A DNA stretch of 7,169 bases from Pseudomonadota bacterium (GTDB taxonomy: Bacteria; Pseudomonadota; Gammaproteobacteria; Burkholderiales; Burkholderiaceae_C): positions 1 to 7,169 of the forward strand of contig JAJZHS010000128.1 of NCBI GenBank assembly GCA_021798395.1, given 5' to 3'. Position 1 is the stretch's first letter; every line of letters begins with the position of its first letter. Both the position numbers and the translations under genes were made by a program. The notes beneath the pieces were generated by a model. It was not told the origin of the DNA. It was given only the letters and a program-made list of their open reading frames with translations, and made no database searches. This document shows positions 1-7,169 of this stretch, piece by piece.

Positions 1-357
1 GAACGCCTGCAAGCCATCCTGCACCCGCGCATCGGCGCGCTGCTGCGCGCCCGCGCCGCCACCGCGCCGGGCCCGTACCTGGTTCTGGTGGTTCCGCTGC
101 TGGTCGAGTCGCTGGCGCGCTGGCGCGCCGAGGTCGACCGCATCGCCGTCGTCGACTGCCGGCCCGAGCTGCAGTTGCAGCGCGTGATCGCGCGTTCGGC
201 GCTGCCGCCCGACCAGGTGCGCTCGATCATCGCCGCCCAGGCCACGCGCGCGGCGCGCCTGGCTGCGGCCGACGACGTGGTCGACAACAGCGGCGACCAG
301 GACGCCTTGCAGCGCCAGGCCGACGCGCTGCACCTGCGCTACGTGCGCGGCATTTGA
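1..357 (+). CDS. coaE: Dephospho-CoA kinase, 3' part (5' end outside the window)
   Basis: Last 118 codons of a frame open from base 1, ending at TGA 355-357. CoaE phosphorylates the 3'-hydroxyl of dephospho-CoA with ATP, the last step of coenzyme A synthesis in the cytosol. What is seen fits the family's C-terminal half: ERLQAILHPRIG at the start (family pattern LE-x-I-x-HP-x-I), a hydrophobic strand leading into VVPLLVES, VDRIAVVDCRPELQLQRV with the usual Q..R spacing, then a lid-like RSALPPDQVRSIIAAQ, and near the end R-x3-AAADDVVDNSGD, matching the family's AD-x-V-x-N-x-G motif. The family is about 200 residues long, so roughly 80 residues including the P-loop lie upstream and cannot be checked. 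zapD follows on the same strand after 103 nt, and a likely promoter for it overlaps this stop codon. The identification rests on motifs and on the zapD neighbour. Confidence 0.93.
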   Translation, partial: ERLQAILHPRIGALLRARAATAPGPYLVLVVPLLVESLARWRAEVDRIAVVDCRPELQLQRVIARSALPPDQVRSIIAAQATRAARLAAADDVVDNSGDQDALQRQADALHLRYVRGI

Positions 358-382
358 ATTCCACCGCGATATCCGGGACAAT
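354..382 (+). promoter_or_regulatory. Putative sigma70-type promoter for zapD
   Basis: TTGAAT at 354-359 (four of six matches to the -35 consensus) and GACAAT at 377-382 (four of six to the -10) are separated by exactly 17 nt, in an otherwise GC-rich stretch. The -35 overlaps the coaE stop codon. A transcript would start near 389 and carry a leader of about 70 nt. Another GACAAT with a 17-nt spacer is seen ahead of the dciA-like gene in this window. Read-through from coaE remains possible. The promoter is inferred from sequence only. Confidence 0.5.
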
Positions 383-390
383 CCCCTGGG

Positions 391-426
391 GCGGCGCAGC
401 GGCGGCGCCTCGCGCTGCAGCGCCGC
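391..426 (+). other. GC-rich stem-loop in the zapD leader
   Basis: GCGGC 391-395 can pair with GCCGC 422-426, and GCAGC 396-400 with GCTGC 414-418, giving a ten-pair stem with a 3-nt bulge (419-421) and a 13-nt loop. No T-run follows, so it is not a normal intrinsic terminator for coaE. It ends 34 nt before the zapD GTG and could be a leader structure, a weak coaE 3' end, or simply a product of high GC content. Confidence 0.35.
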
Positions 427-460
427 ACAGGCGTCATGGCGCCTTTTCGCGATACGGCCC

Positions 461-1213
461 GTGATCCTGTACGAATACCCGCTGAACGAACGCGTCCGCA
501 CTTTGCTGCGGCTCGAGTACTTGTTCCGCCGGGCGGATTTCCTGCTGCAGCGCGCGAATCCGTTCGATCACCACTTCGCGCTGCTGACCATGTTCGAGAT
601 CATGGACGTGGTCAGTCGCCAGGATCTCAAGTCCGATCTGCTGAAAGACCTCGAAAAGCAGCGTCAGCAGCTGCTCGGTTACCGCGGCAACCCGGCGATT
701 TCCGAAGGCATGCTGGACTCGGTGCTGGCCGAGGTCGACGCCGCATTCGACGGCCTGAGCCAGCAGCTGGGCAAGCCGGGGCAGGCGCTGCTGGACAACG
801 AATGGCTGATGGCCATCCGCAGCCGCGCCAGCATACCCGGCGGCACCTGCGAGTTCGATCTGCCGGCCTATTACGCCTGGCAGCACCTGCCGCAGGCCCA
901 GCGCAGCGCCGACATGGCGCGCTGGATGGACGCGTTCGCGCCGCTGGCGATGGCGGTCGAGCTGATCCTGCGCCTGCTTCGTGACTCCGGAACGCCGCGC
1001 AAGACGCTGGCCGGCGGAGGGAACTTCCAGCAGAACCTGGGCGGACGCAGCTACCAGTTGCTGCGCCTGCGCGTCGACGGCAAGCTCGGCGTGGTGCCCG
1101 AGACCACCGGGCACCGGCTGATGATCTCGGTGCGCTTCCTGCGCCCGGACGCCGACTGGAAGCTGCGCGCCGCGGCCGAGGACGTGGCGTTCGAGCTGGC
1201 GCTGTGCGCGTGA
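461..1213 (+). CDS. zapD: Cell division protein ZapD (YacF), FtsZ-binding
   Basis: 250 residues; E. coli ZapD has about 247. ZapD is a cytosolic dimer that binds the FtsZ C-terminal tail and bundles FtsZ filaments in the division ring. The start is set by family similarity: MILYEYPLNERVRTLLRLE corresponds to the E. coli HPLNEKMRTWLRIE region, and the only suitable codon is GTG at 461. The helical N-terminal half (about 1-115) is followed by the diagnostic IPGGTCEFDLPAYYAW (125-140) and LPQAQR (143-148), then by the beta-rich C-terminal domain, with the GHR segment and ISVRFLRP near the end and a final FELALCA. No Shine-Dalgarno sequence precedes the GTG. An out-of-frame ATG at 436 opens a longer but meaningless frame. 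The gene follows coaE, its usual neighbour, and converges on the Nudix gene. Confidence 0.95.
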   Translation: MILYEYPLNERVRTLLRLEYLFRRADFLLQRANPFDHHFALLTMFEIMDVVSRQDLKSDLLKDLEKQRQQLLGYRGNPAISEGMLDSVLAEVDAAFDGLSQQLGKPGQALLDNEWLMAIRSRASIPGGTCEFDLPAYYAWQHLPQAQRSADMARWMDAFAPLAMAVELILRLLRDSGTPRKTLAGGGNFQQNLGGRSYQLLRLRVDGKLGVVPETTGHRLMISVRFLRPDADWKLRAAAEDVAFELALCA

Positions 1214-1241
1214 ATCCCGTGCACCGCGCCACGCCGGGTGC

Positions 1242-1257
1242 GCGCAGCGTGCGCTGC
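1242..1257. terminator. Possible bidirectional hairpin between convergent zapD and Nudix gene
   Basis: The 66-nt gap between the facing stop codons holds two mutually exclusive small hairpins: GCGCA/TGCGC with loop GCG (1242-1254), or GCAGC/GCTGC with loop GTGC (1244-1257). Neither is followed by a T-run on either strand. The position between convergent genes favours a transcript-end role, but the evidence is structural only. The 13-nt core recurs at 2616-2628 on the opposite strand. Confidence 0.3.
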
Positions 1258-1279
1258 CCGCGCTGACCTGTGACGCACC

Positions 1280-1720
1280 TCAGCGAGGCGCTTCGGCGAG
1301 CAGCGCGCCGCTCCAGCCGCGCTCGTCGGCCAGCCAGCGCAGCACCGGCAGCGTTCCCGGCAGCGCCGGCGCGACCCGCACCGGCAGCGCCTGCCAGGCC
1401 AGTTGCTGGCCTTCGCGGGGATGCGGCTCGCCGCGCCAGCGCGTGACCTTGCAGAAGCGCAGGTCGACGCGCGCGTGGCTGTAGTCCATGGCGCAGCTGC
1501 GCCAGAAGGTGGACTCGAGCACCTCGATGCCGAGTTCTTCGTGCAACTCGCGCGCCAGCGCCTGCGCGACGCTTTCGCCGGCCTCCAGCTTGCCGCCCGG
1601 GAACTCCCAGTAGCCGGCCCACGGCTTGCCGTGCGGGCGGCTGCCGAGCAGGAAACTGCCGTCGGCGCGCAGCAGCACGCCCACCGCCACCGCCACCCGC
1701 GGCTGGGCAGGCGCCGTCAC
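1280..1720 (-). CDS. MutT-type Nudix hydrolase, probable 8-oxo-dGTP diphosphatase
   Basis: 146 residues from GTG 1720-1718. This start overlaps the stop of the upstream ATPase gene as GTGA, pointing to translational coupling; no Shine-Dalgarno sequence is visible. An upstream in-frame ATG at 1798 would only add 26 residues lying over the ATPase gene. A complete Nudix box fits G-x5-E-x7-REU-x-EE-x-GU: G43, E49, R57-E58, E61-E62 and G64, preceded by WEFPGG (38-43) as in MutT. The EFPGG form, a length near 130-150 residues and the preceding R28 fit the MutT branch, which hydrolyses 8-oxo-dGTP to its monophosphate and so prevents A:T to C:G transversions. Substrate is inferred; other Nudix enzymes share this box. 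It is the last gene of the secA-argJ-ATPase cluster and faces zapD. Confidence 0.9.
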   Translation of the reverse strand: MTAPAQPRVAVAVGVLLRADGSFLLGSRPHGKPWAGYWEFPGGKLEAGESVAQALARELHEELGIEVLESTFWRSCAMDYSHARVDLRFCKVTRWRGEPHPREGQQLAWQALPVRVAPALPGTLPVLRWLADERGWSGALLAEAPR

Positions 1721-2598
1721 GGAGCGTGGCGTCCGGCCCAGTCGCGCGCGAACTGCCACGCGATGCGCCCGGAACGCGAGCCGCGCTCGAGCGCCCACAG
1801 CAAGGCATCGCGATGCGCGGCGCGCGCCTGCTCGGCGCTGGCGCCGAGGGCCTGCAGCCAGTGCTCGGCGATCGCCAGGTAGTGGTCCTGGTCGAAGGGA
1901 TAGAAGCTGACCCAGAGCCCGAAACGGTCCGACAGCGAAATCTTCTCCTCGACCACTTCGCCCGGGTGCAGCTCGCCGTCGGCCGAATGCGCATAACTGA
2001 GGTTGTCGCGCATGGTCTCGGGCAGCAGGTGGCGCCGGTTCGACGTGGCGTAGATCAGCACGTTGTCGGCCTGCGCCGCGACCGAGCCGTCGAGCACCGA
2101 CTTCAGCGCCTTGTAGCCGGGCTCGCCGTCGTCGAACGACAAATCGTCGGCGAACACGATGAAGCGTTCGGGACGGTCAACCAGCAGGTCGAGCAGCTCG
2201 GGCAGGTCGGCCATGTCGGCCTTGTCGACCTCGATCAGCCGCAACCCCTTGGCCGCGTACTTGTTCAGGCACGCCTTGACCAGCGACGACTTGCCGGTGC
2301 CGCGCGCTCCGGTCAGCAGCACGTTGTTGGCCGGGCGGCCGGCGACGAACTGGCGGGTGTTGCGCTCCACCCGCCGCTTCTGCTCGTCGATTCCGTGCAG
2401 GTCGGTCAGCCGGATCGGCGCCAGCGAGCGCACCGGCTGCAGGTGCGCGGCGTGGCCGGCGCGGCGCCAGCGGAACGCGCACGCGGCGTCCCAGTCGGGC
2501 GCCTGCGCGGCCGGCGGCAGCATGCGCTCGACTCGGCCGAGTACGCGCTCGGCGTGCTCGAGCAAGGCGGCCAGGCGCGCCATCGGATCGGGCGGCAC
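1717..2598 (-). CDS. DUF815-family AAA+-type ATP-binding protein, function unknown
   Basis: 293 residues. Walker A GARGTGKS lies at 97-104, Walker B IVFADD at 147-152 and a sensor-1-like ATSN at 184-187 followed by RR; the tail holds a conserved-looking LSDRFGLWVSFYPFDQDHYL. The region before the P-loop (residues 61-92, including LTDLHGIDEQ and the NTRQF segment) is typical of DUF815 proteins, which have no established role. No signal peptide or membrane segment is visible, so it is probably cytosolic. Start choice: GTG at 2598 has GGAGG (2608-2604) five nucleotides upstream, whereas the in-frame ATG at 2583 has none at a usable distance; the ATG would give a protein five residues shorter. 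It begins 40 nt after argJ and its stop overlaps the Nudix start by 4 nt, so the two are probably translated together. DnaA- or DnaC-like loaders are other ATPases to exclude. Confidence 0.9.
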   Translation of the reverse strand: MPPDPMARLAALLEHAERVLGRVERMLPPAAQAPDWDAACAFRWRRAGHAAHLQPVRSLAPIRLTDLHGIDEQKRRVERNTRQFVAGRPANNVLLTGARGTGKSSLVKACLNKYAAKGLRLIEVDKADMADLPELLDLLVDRPERFIVFADDLSFDDGEPGYKALKSVLDGSVAAQADNVLIYATSNRRHLLPETMRDNLSYAHSADGELHPGEVVEEKISLSDRFGLWVSFYPFDQDHYLAIAEHWLQALGASAEQARAAHRDALLWALERGSRSGRIAWQFARDWAGRHAP

Positions 2599-2603
2599 GG
2601 CGG

Positions 2604-2608
2604 CCTCC
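2604..2608 (-). promoter_or_regulatory. Shine-Dalgarno site that decides the ATPase start
   Basis: GGAGG on the minus strand, with a 5-nt spacer to GTG 2598-2596. It supports GTG over the ATG 15 nt downstream. Confidence 0.6.
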
Positions 2609-2614
2609 GGCGCA

Positions 2615-2629
2615 GGCGCACGCTGCGCC
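2615..2629 (-). other. Small stem-loop between argJ and the ATPase gene
   Basis: GGCGCA-GCG-TGCGCC forms a six-pair hairpin with a 3-nt loop in the 40-nt gap, just upstream of the GGAGG ribosome-binding site. There is no T-run. Its 13-nt core GCGCAGCGTGCGC is identical to the core in the zapD/Nudix gap. It may affect mRNA stability or access to the ATPase start. Confidence 0.4.
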
Positions 2630-2638
2630 CGCCGCCTG

Positions 2639-3874
2639 TCAGCTGCGGTAATCGGCATTGATCGAGACGTAGTCGTGCGACAGGTCGCAGGTCCACAGCG
2701 TGGCGGCGGCATCGCCGCGACCGAGGGCGATGCGCACGTCGATTTCGGGCTGCGCCATGACGCGCTGGCCGTCGGCCTCGGCGTAGCGCGGATGGCGCCC
2801 GCCACGAGTGGCCACGTGGACGTCGCCCAGGTACAGATCGACGCCGCGCACGTCGAGATCGTCGACGCCGGAGTAGCCGACCGCGGCCAGGATGCGCCCG
2901 AGGTTCGGGTCGCTGGCGAAGAACGCGGTCTTGACCAGAGGCGAATGCGCCACCGCGTAGCCGACGCGACGCGCCTCGTCGACGCTGCGCGCGCCTTCGA
3001 CGCGCAAGGTGATGAACTTGGTCGCGCCTTCGCCGTCGCGCACGATGGCCTGCGCCAGCTGCCGCGCAACCGCGACCAGCGCGTCGCGCAGGGCAGCGGC
3101 CTGCGCGCTGTGGGCGTCGCTGATCAACCCCAGCGCGCTGTGCCCGCTGGCCGCGATGACCAGCGAATCGTTGGTCGAGGTATCGCCGTCGACCGTGATG
3201 CAGTTGAACGACGCGTCGGCGACCTCGCGCACCAGCTGCGCCAGCAGCGCCGGCGCGACGCGGGCGTCGGTGGCGATGAAGCCGAGCATGGTCGCCATGT
3301 TCGGCCGGATCATTCCGGCGCCCTTGGCCATGCCGGTCACCGTCACCGTCACGCCGTCGATCGCCACCTGGACGCTGGCGGCCTTGGGCACCGTGTCGGT
3401 GGTCATGATGGCGCCGGCGGCGCGCGCCCAGTTGTCGTCGCGCGCGTCGTCCAGCGCTGCGGGCAGCGCCGCGCCCAGGCGTTCGACCGGCAGCGGCTCG
3501 AGGATCACCCCGGTGGAGAACGGCAACACCGCGCCGGGCTGCACGTGCAGCAGGGCGGCCAGGTCGACGCAGGTGCGGCGCGCCGCGAGCAGGCCGTCGA
3601 CTCCGGTTCCGGCATTGGCGCAACCGGTGTTGACGACCAGCGCGCGCACGGTGGCGCACTGCTGCGCACCGAGGTGCTCGAGGCAGACCTGCACCGGAGC
3701 GGCGCAGAAGCGGTTGCGCGTGAACACCCCGGCGACCAGGGTTCCGGCGTCGAGCAGCAGCACGCACAGGTCGTCGCGTCCGGGCTTGCGGATACCGGCC
3801 TGCGCCACGCCGAGGCGCACGCCTGCAACCGGGTGCAGCGCGGCCGGGTCGGGAGGATCGAGTTTCACGGCCAT
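2639..3874 (-). CDS. argJ: Bifunctional glutamate N-acetyltransferase / amino-acid acetyltransferase ArgJ
   Basis: 411 residues, the normal family length (about 390-410). ArgJ moves the acetyl group from N-acetylornithine to glutamate, closing the cyclic arginine pathway; some members can also use acetyl-CoA. The precursor cuts itself into two chains before a threonine, seen here as MATML with the nucleophile T195 (context KGAGMIRPNMATML, 184-197). Other matches are NTGCANAGTG (82-91), FSTGV (119-123; T121-G122 at the oxyanion-hole position), TVDGDTSTNDS (227-237), DGEGATK (280-286) and the C-terminal YVSINADYRS (402-411). Whether it is mono- or bifunctional cannot be read from sequence. The start ATG 3874-3872 has AGGAG (3886-3882) at a 7-nt spacing. 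It follows secA by 67 nt, and this gap holds an arginine-rich small ORF and a hairpin that may control it. Confidence 0.96.
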   Translation of the reverse strand: MAVKLDPPDPAALHPVAGVRLGVAQAGIRKPGRDDLCVLLLDAGTLVAGVFTRNRFCAAPVQVCLEHLGAQQCATVRALVVNTGCANAGTGVDGLLAARRTCVDLAALLHVQPGAVLPFSTGVILEPLPVERLGAALPAALDDARDDNWARAAGAIMTTDTVPKAASVQVAIDGVTVTVTGMAKGAGMIRPNMATMLGFIATDARVAPALLAQLVREVADASFNCITVDGDTSTNDSLVIAASGHSALGLISDAHSAQAAALRDALVAVARQLAQAIVRDGEGATKFITLRVEGARSVDEARRVGYAVAHSPLVKTAFFASDPNLGRILAAVGYSGVDDLDVRGVDLYLGDVHVATRGGRHPRYAEADGQRVMAQPEIDVRIALGRGDAAATLWTCDLSHDYVSINADYRS

Positions 3875-3941
3875 CGCAGGGCTCCTGGGGCGGCGGGGAC
3901 GGTTCGGGTTCGGCGGCGACGGCGCGTGCCGTCGCGCCGGC

Positions 3942-3945
<4 letters not shown>
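3865..3945 (-). CDS. Putative 26-residue arginine-rich leader ORF ahead of argJ
   Basis: The frame opens with ATG 3945-3943, which overlaps the secA stop as ATGA, and closes with TGA 3867-3865, seven nucleotides beyond the first base pair of the argJ start codon. Nine of 26 residues are arginine (positions 3, 4, 8-12, 14 and 24), with six arginines in codons 8-14, three of them or their neighbours using the less favoured CGA. It runs through the argJ ribosome-binding site and start codon. It has no Shine-Dalgarno sequence of its own, so translation would depend on ribosomes finishing secA. A link to argJ control is an inference from the arginine content and overlaps. The main alternative is chance: CG-repetitive DNA often reads as arginine. 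I know of no described homologue. Confidence 0.3.
3916..3935 (-). other. Perfect 8-bp hairpin between secA and argJ
   Basis: GCGACGGC and GCCGTCGC are exact reverse complements around a 4-nt loop, starting 6 nt after the secA stop. Three further pairs (3911-3913 with 3937-3939) can form beyond a small internal loop. No T-run follows in either direction, so it is unlikely to be a full intrinsic terminator; it could protect the secA mRNA 3' end, act as a pause or attenuator hairpin for argJ, or mark a processing point. It lies within codons 4-10 of the arginine-rich small ORF. Confidence 0.6.
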
Positions 3946-6719
<2,774 letters not shown>

Positions 6720-6726
6720 GGAACTC

Positions 6727-6735
6727 TGTGGATAA
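6727..6735 (-). promoter_or_regulatory. Perfect consensus DnaA box
   Basis: The minus strand reads TTATCCACA at 6735-6727, an exact match to the strong DnaA-box 9-mer (R1/R4 type of E. coli oriC). It sits in the secA leader, with 7 nt between it and the ATG, about 10 nt downstream of the predicted secA transcription start, and about 35 nt upstream of the proposed -35 of the dciA-like gene. It is the only exact box I saw, so this is not an origin. Role as a DnaA-responsive regulatory site is inferred. Confidence 0.5.
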
Positions 6736-6752
6736 GCCGCGCGTAAATGCCC

Positions 6753-6758
6753 ATTCTA
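6753..6758 (-). promoter_or_regulatory. Putative -10 element of the secA promoter
   Basis: TAGAAT on the minus strand (6758-6753) matches the -10 consensus at five of six positions and is one of the few A/T-rich hexamers in the area. Transcription would begin near 6746, giving a leader of roughly 27 nt. The -35 region at a 17-nt spacing reads GGGTCC, which is poor; a TG two nucleotides before the -10 may compensate, though it is one base off the usual extended -10 spacing. This would be the promoter for secA and probably argJ, the ATPase and Nudix genes. Confidence 0.45.
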
Positions 6759-6770
6759 GCCAGCGCGCTG

Positions 6771-6799
6771 ATGACGGACCCGGGTCGCGGCGCGACAAT
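6771..6799 (+). promoter_or_regulatory. Putative promoter of the dciA-like gene
   Basis: ATGACG (6771-6776, four of six matches to TTGACA) and GACAAT (6794-6799, four of six to TATAAT) are 17 nt apart. Transcription would begin near 6806, leaving about 19 nt before ATG 6825. The -10 overlaps another in-frame ATG at 6798, so the promoter and that start cannot both be used. The -10 is identical to the one proposed for zapD. Confidence 0.4.
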
Positions 6800-6824
6800 G
6801 GCGTTTGTCCGCAAGCCCAAGCCG

Positions 6825-7169
6825 ATGTCGCGCCGCCGCCCCGCCCCGTCCACCTCCGCCCCGCCCCCCGGCCGCGCCTCGCTGCAGCAATGGCTGCAGC
6901 GCAACGACGTGCTGAGCGCGCTGAGAGAGCGTGCGCTCACTTCGCAGAAGATGTGGGCCGAGCTGGCGCCCTTGCTGCCGCCTGCGCTGGCCGAAGCGGT
7001 CCGCCCCGGGCCTTGCGTCGACGGCACCTGGACGCTGCACGTGTCTTCGCCCGCGGTGGCGGCCAAGCTCAAGCTGCACCTGCCGTTGCTGCAGCGGCGC
7101 TTGCACACGGCCGGCTGGCCGCAGCTGCGCATCCGCCTGCGGGTGCAGCAGCCGCCGCGCGTCGTGGCC
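6825..7169 (+). CDS. dciA: DUF721-family protein, probable DciA replicative helicase loader/operator (3' end outside the window)
   Basis: 115 codons are open to the window edge with no stop. After a proline- and arginine-rich N-terminus (1-17) comes the DUF721 pattern: helix SLQQWLQRNDVLSALRERAL (19-38), W44-x5-LLPPAL (50-55), DGTWTLHVSSPAVAAKLKLH (66-85), then LPLLQRRLHTAGWPQLRIRLRV. This layout (N-terminal helices, a short beta hairpin, AAKLK, final strand) fits DciA, which interacts with the DnaB helicase and helps load it at replication start in bacteria lacking DnaC/DnaI. The position divergent from secA is usual for DUF721 genes in this group. Start is uncertain: ATG 6825 suits the proposed promoter, while in-frame ATG 6798 would add nine residues; neither has a clear ribosome-binding site. 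Function is by family; the symbol is less certain than the family. Confidence 0.8.
   Translation, partial: MSRRRPAPSTSAPPPGRASLQQWLQRNDVLSALRERALTSQKMWAELAPLLPPALAEAVRPGPCVDGTWTLHVSSPAVAAKLKLHLPLLQRRLHTAGWPQLRIRLRVQQPPRVVA
6839..6869 (-). other. Potential G-quadruplex tract in the dciA template strand
   Basis: The minus strand carries four G-runs: six at 6869-6864, four at 6862-6859, four at 6847-6844 and four at 6842-6839, with spacers of 1, 11 and 1 nt; the long spacer itself contains GG pairs. This satisfies a loose quadruplex pattern. On the coding strand it encodes the proline-rich start of the dciA-like protein, so codon constraint in high-GC DNA is an adequate alternative. Confidence 0.3.

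Noticed and set aside
436..984. 182-codon + strand frame beginning at an ATG just before zapD
   Set aside because: It overlaps zapD in another frame. The zapD product matches its family end to end, while this translation is Arg/Ala/Pro-rich and unrecognisable.
1214..1279. Classical rho-independent terminators after zapD, the Nudix gene or secA
   Set aside because: Hairpins exist, but none is followed by a T-run, so standard intrinsic termination is not supported; Rho-dependent ends are equally likely.
627..1994. 455-codon minus-strand frame spanning zapD and the Nudix gene
   Set aside because: It crosses genes on both strands and translates to Arg/Ala/Pro-rich low-complexity sequence; part of it is just the Nudix gene in a wrong frame.
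6727..6735. A replication origin at the DnaA box
   Set aside because: Only one exact box, no AT-rich unwinding region and no dnaA/dnaN or parAB neighbours; a regulatory box is the most that can be supported.
6720..6824. A SecM-like arrest peptide upstream of secA
   Set aside because: The gene upstream is divergent, and the gap has no minus-strand ORF that could place an arrest peptide ahead of secA. secM is known from gammaproteobacteria, so its absence is expected.

Overview
The window is very GC-rich, densely coded DNA, most likely from the chromosome of a betaproteobacterium of the Burkholderiales type. That assignment is an inference from gene content, gene order (coaE-zapD facing a Nudix gene, a DUF815 ATPase gene, argJ and secA, then a DUF721/dciA-type gene) and the protein sequences; no rRNA or other taxonomic marker is present. 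I see no mobile element, tRNA, rRNA or CRISPR array.

Layout. On the + strand at the left edge lies the 3' two-thirds of coaE (dephospho-CoA kinase). A promoter-like pair (TTGAAT-17 nt-GACAAT) overlaps the coaE stop and is followed by zapD, an FtsZ-ring bundling protein with a GTG start. zapD converges on a four-gene minus-strand cluster read from right to left: secA (preprotein translocase ATPase), argJ (arginine biosynthesis), an uncharacterised DUF815 AAA+-type ATPase, and a MutT-type Nudix hydrolase. These genes are separated by 67 nt, 40 nt and a 4-nt overlap (GTGA), so one transcript from a promoter ahead of secA is likely. At the right edge the 5' part of a dciA-like gene (DUF721, replicative helicase loader) runs divergently from secA.

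The genes do not form one pathway. They are a housekeeping neighbourhood: cofactor synthesis, division, nucleotide-pool sanitation, protein export, arginine synthesis and replication. I found no new defence or mobile system. The points most worth a second look are regulatory. (1) A 26-codon, arginine-rich reading frame starts inside the secA stop (ATGA overlap), contains a perfect 8-bp hairpin, and ends just past the argJ start codon; it could be a coupling or attenuation leader for an arginine gene. (2) A perfect 9-mer DnaA box lies between secA and dciA, eight nucleotides ahead of the secA start codon. (3) An identical 13-nt palindromic core occurs in two separate intergenic gaps. (4) yacG, which I expect between zapD and the Nudix gene in Burkholderiales, is absent.

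Intergenic stretches are all short (358-460, 1214-1279, 2599-2638, 3875-3941, 6720-6824). No gene-free stretch exceeds 300 bases.
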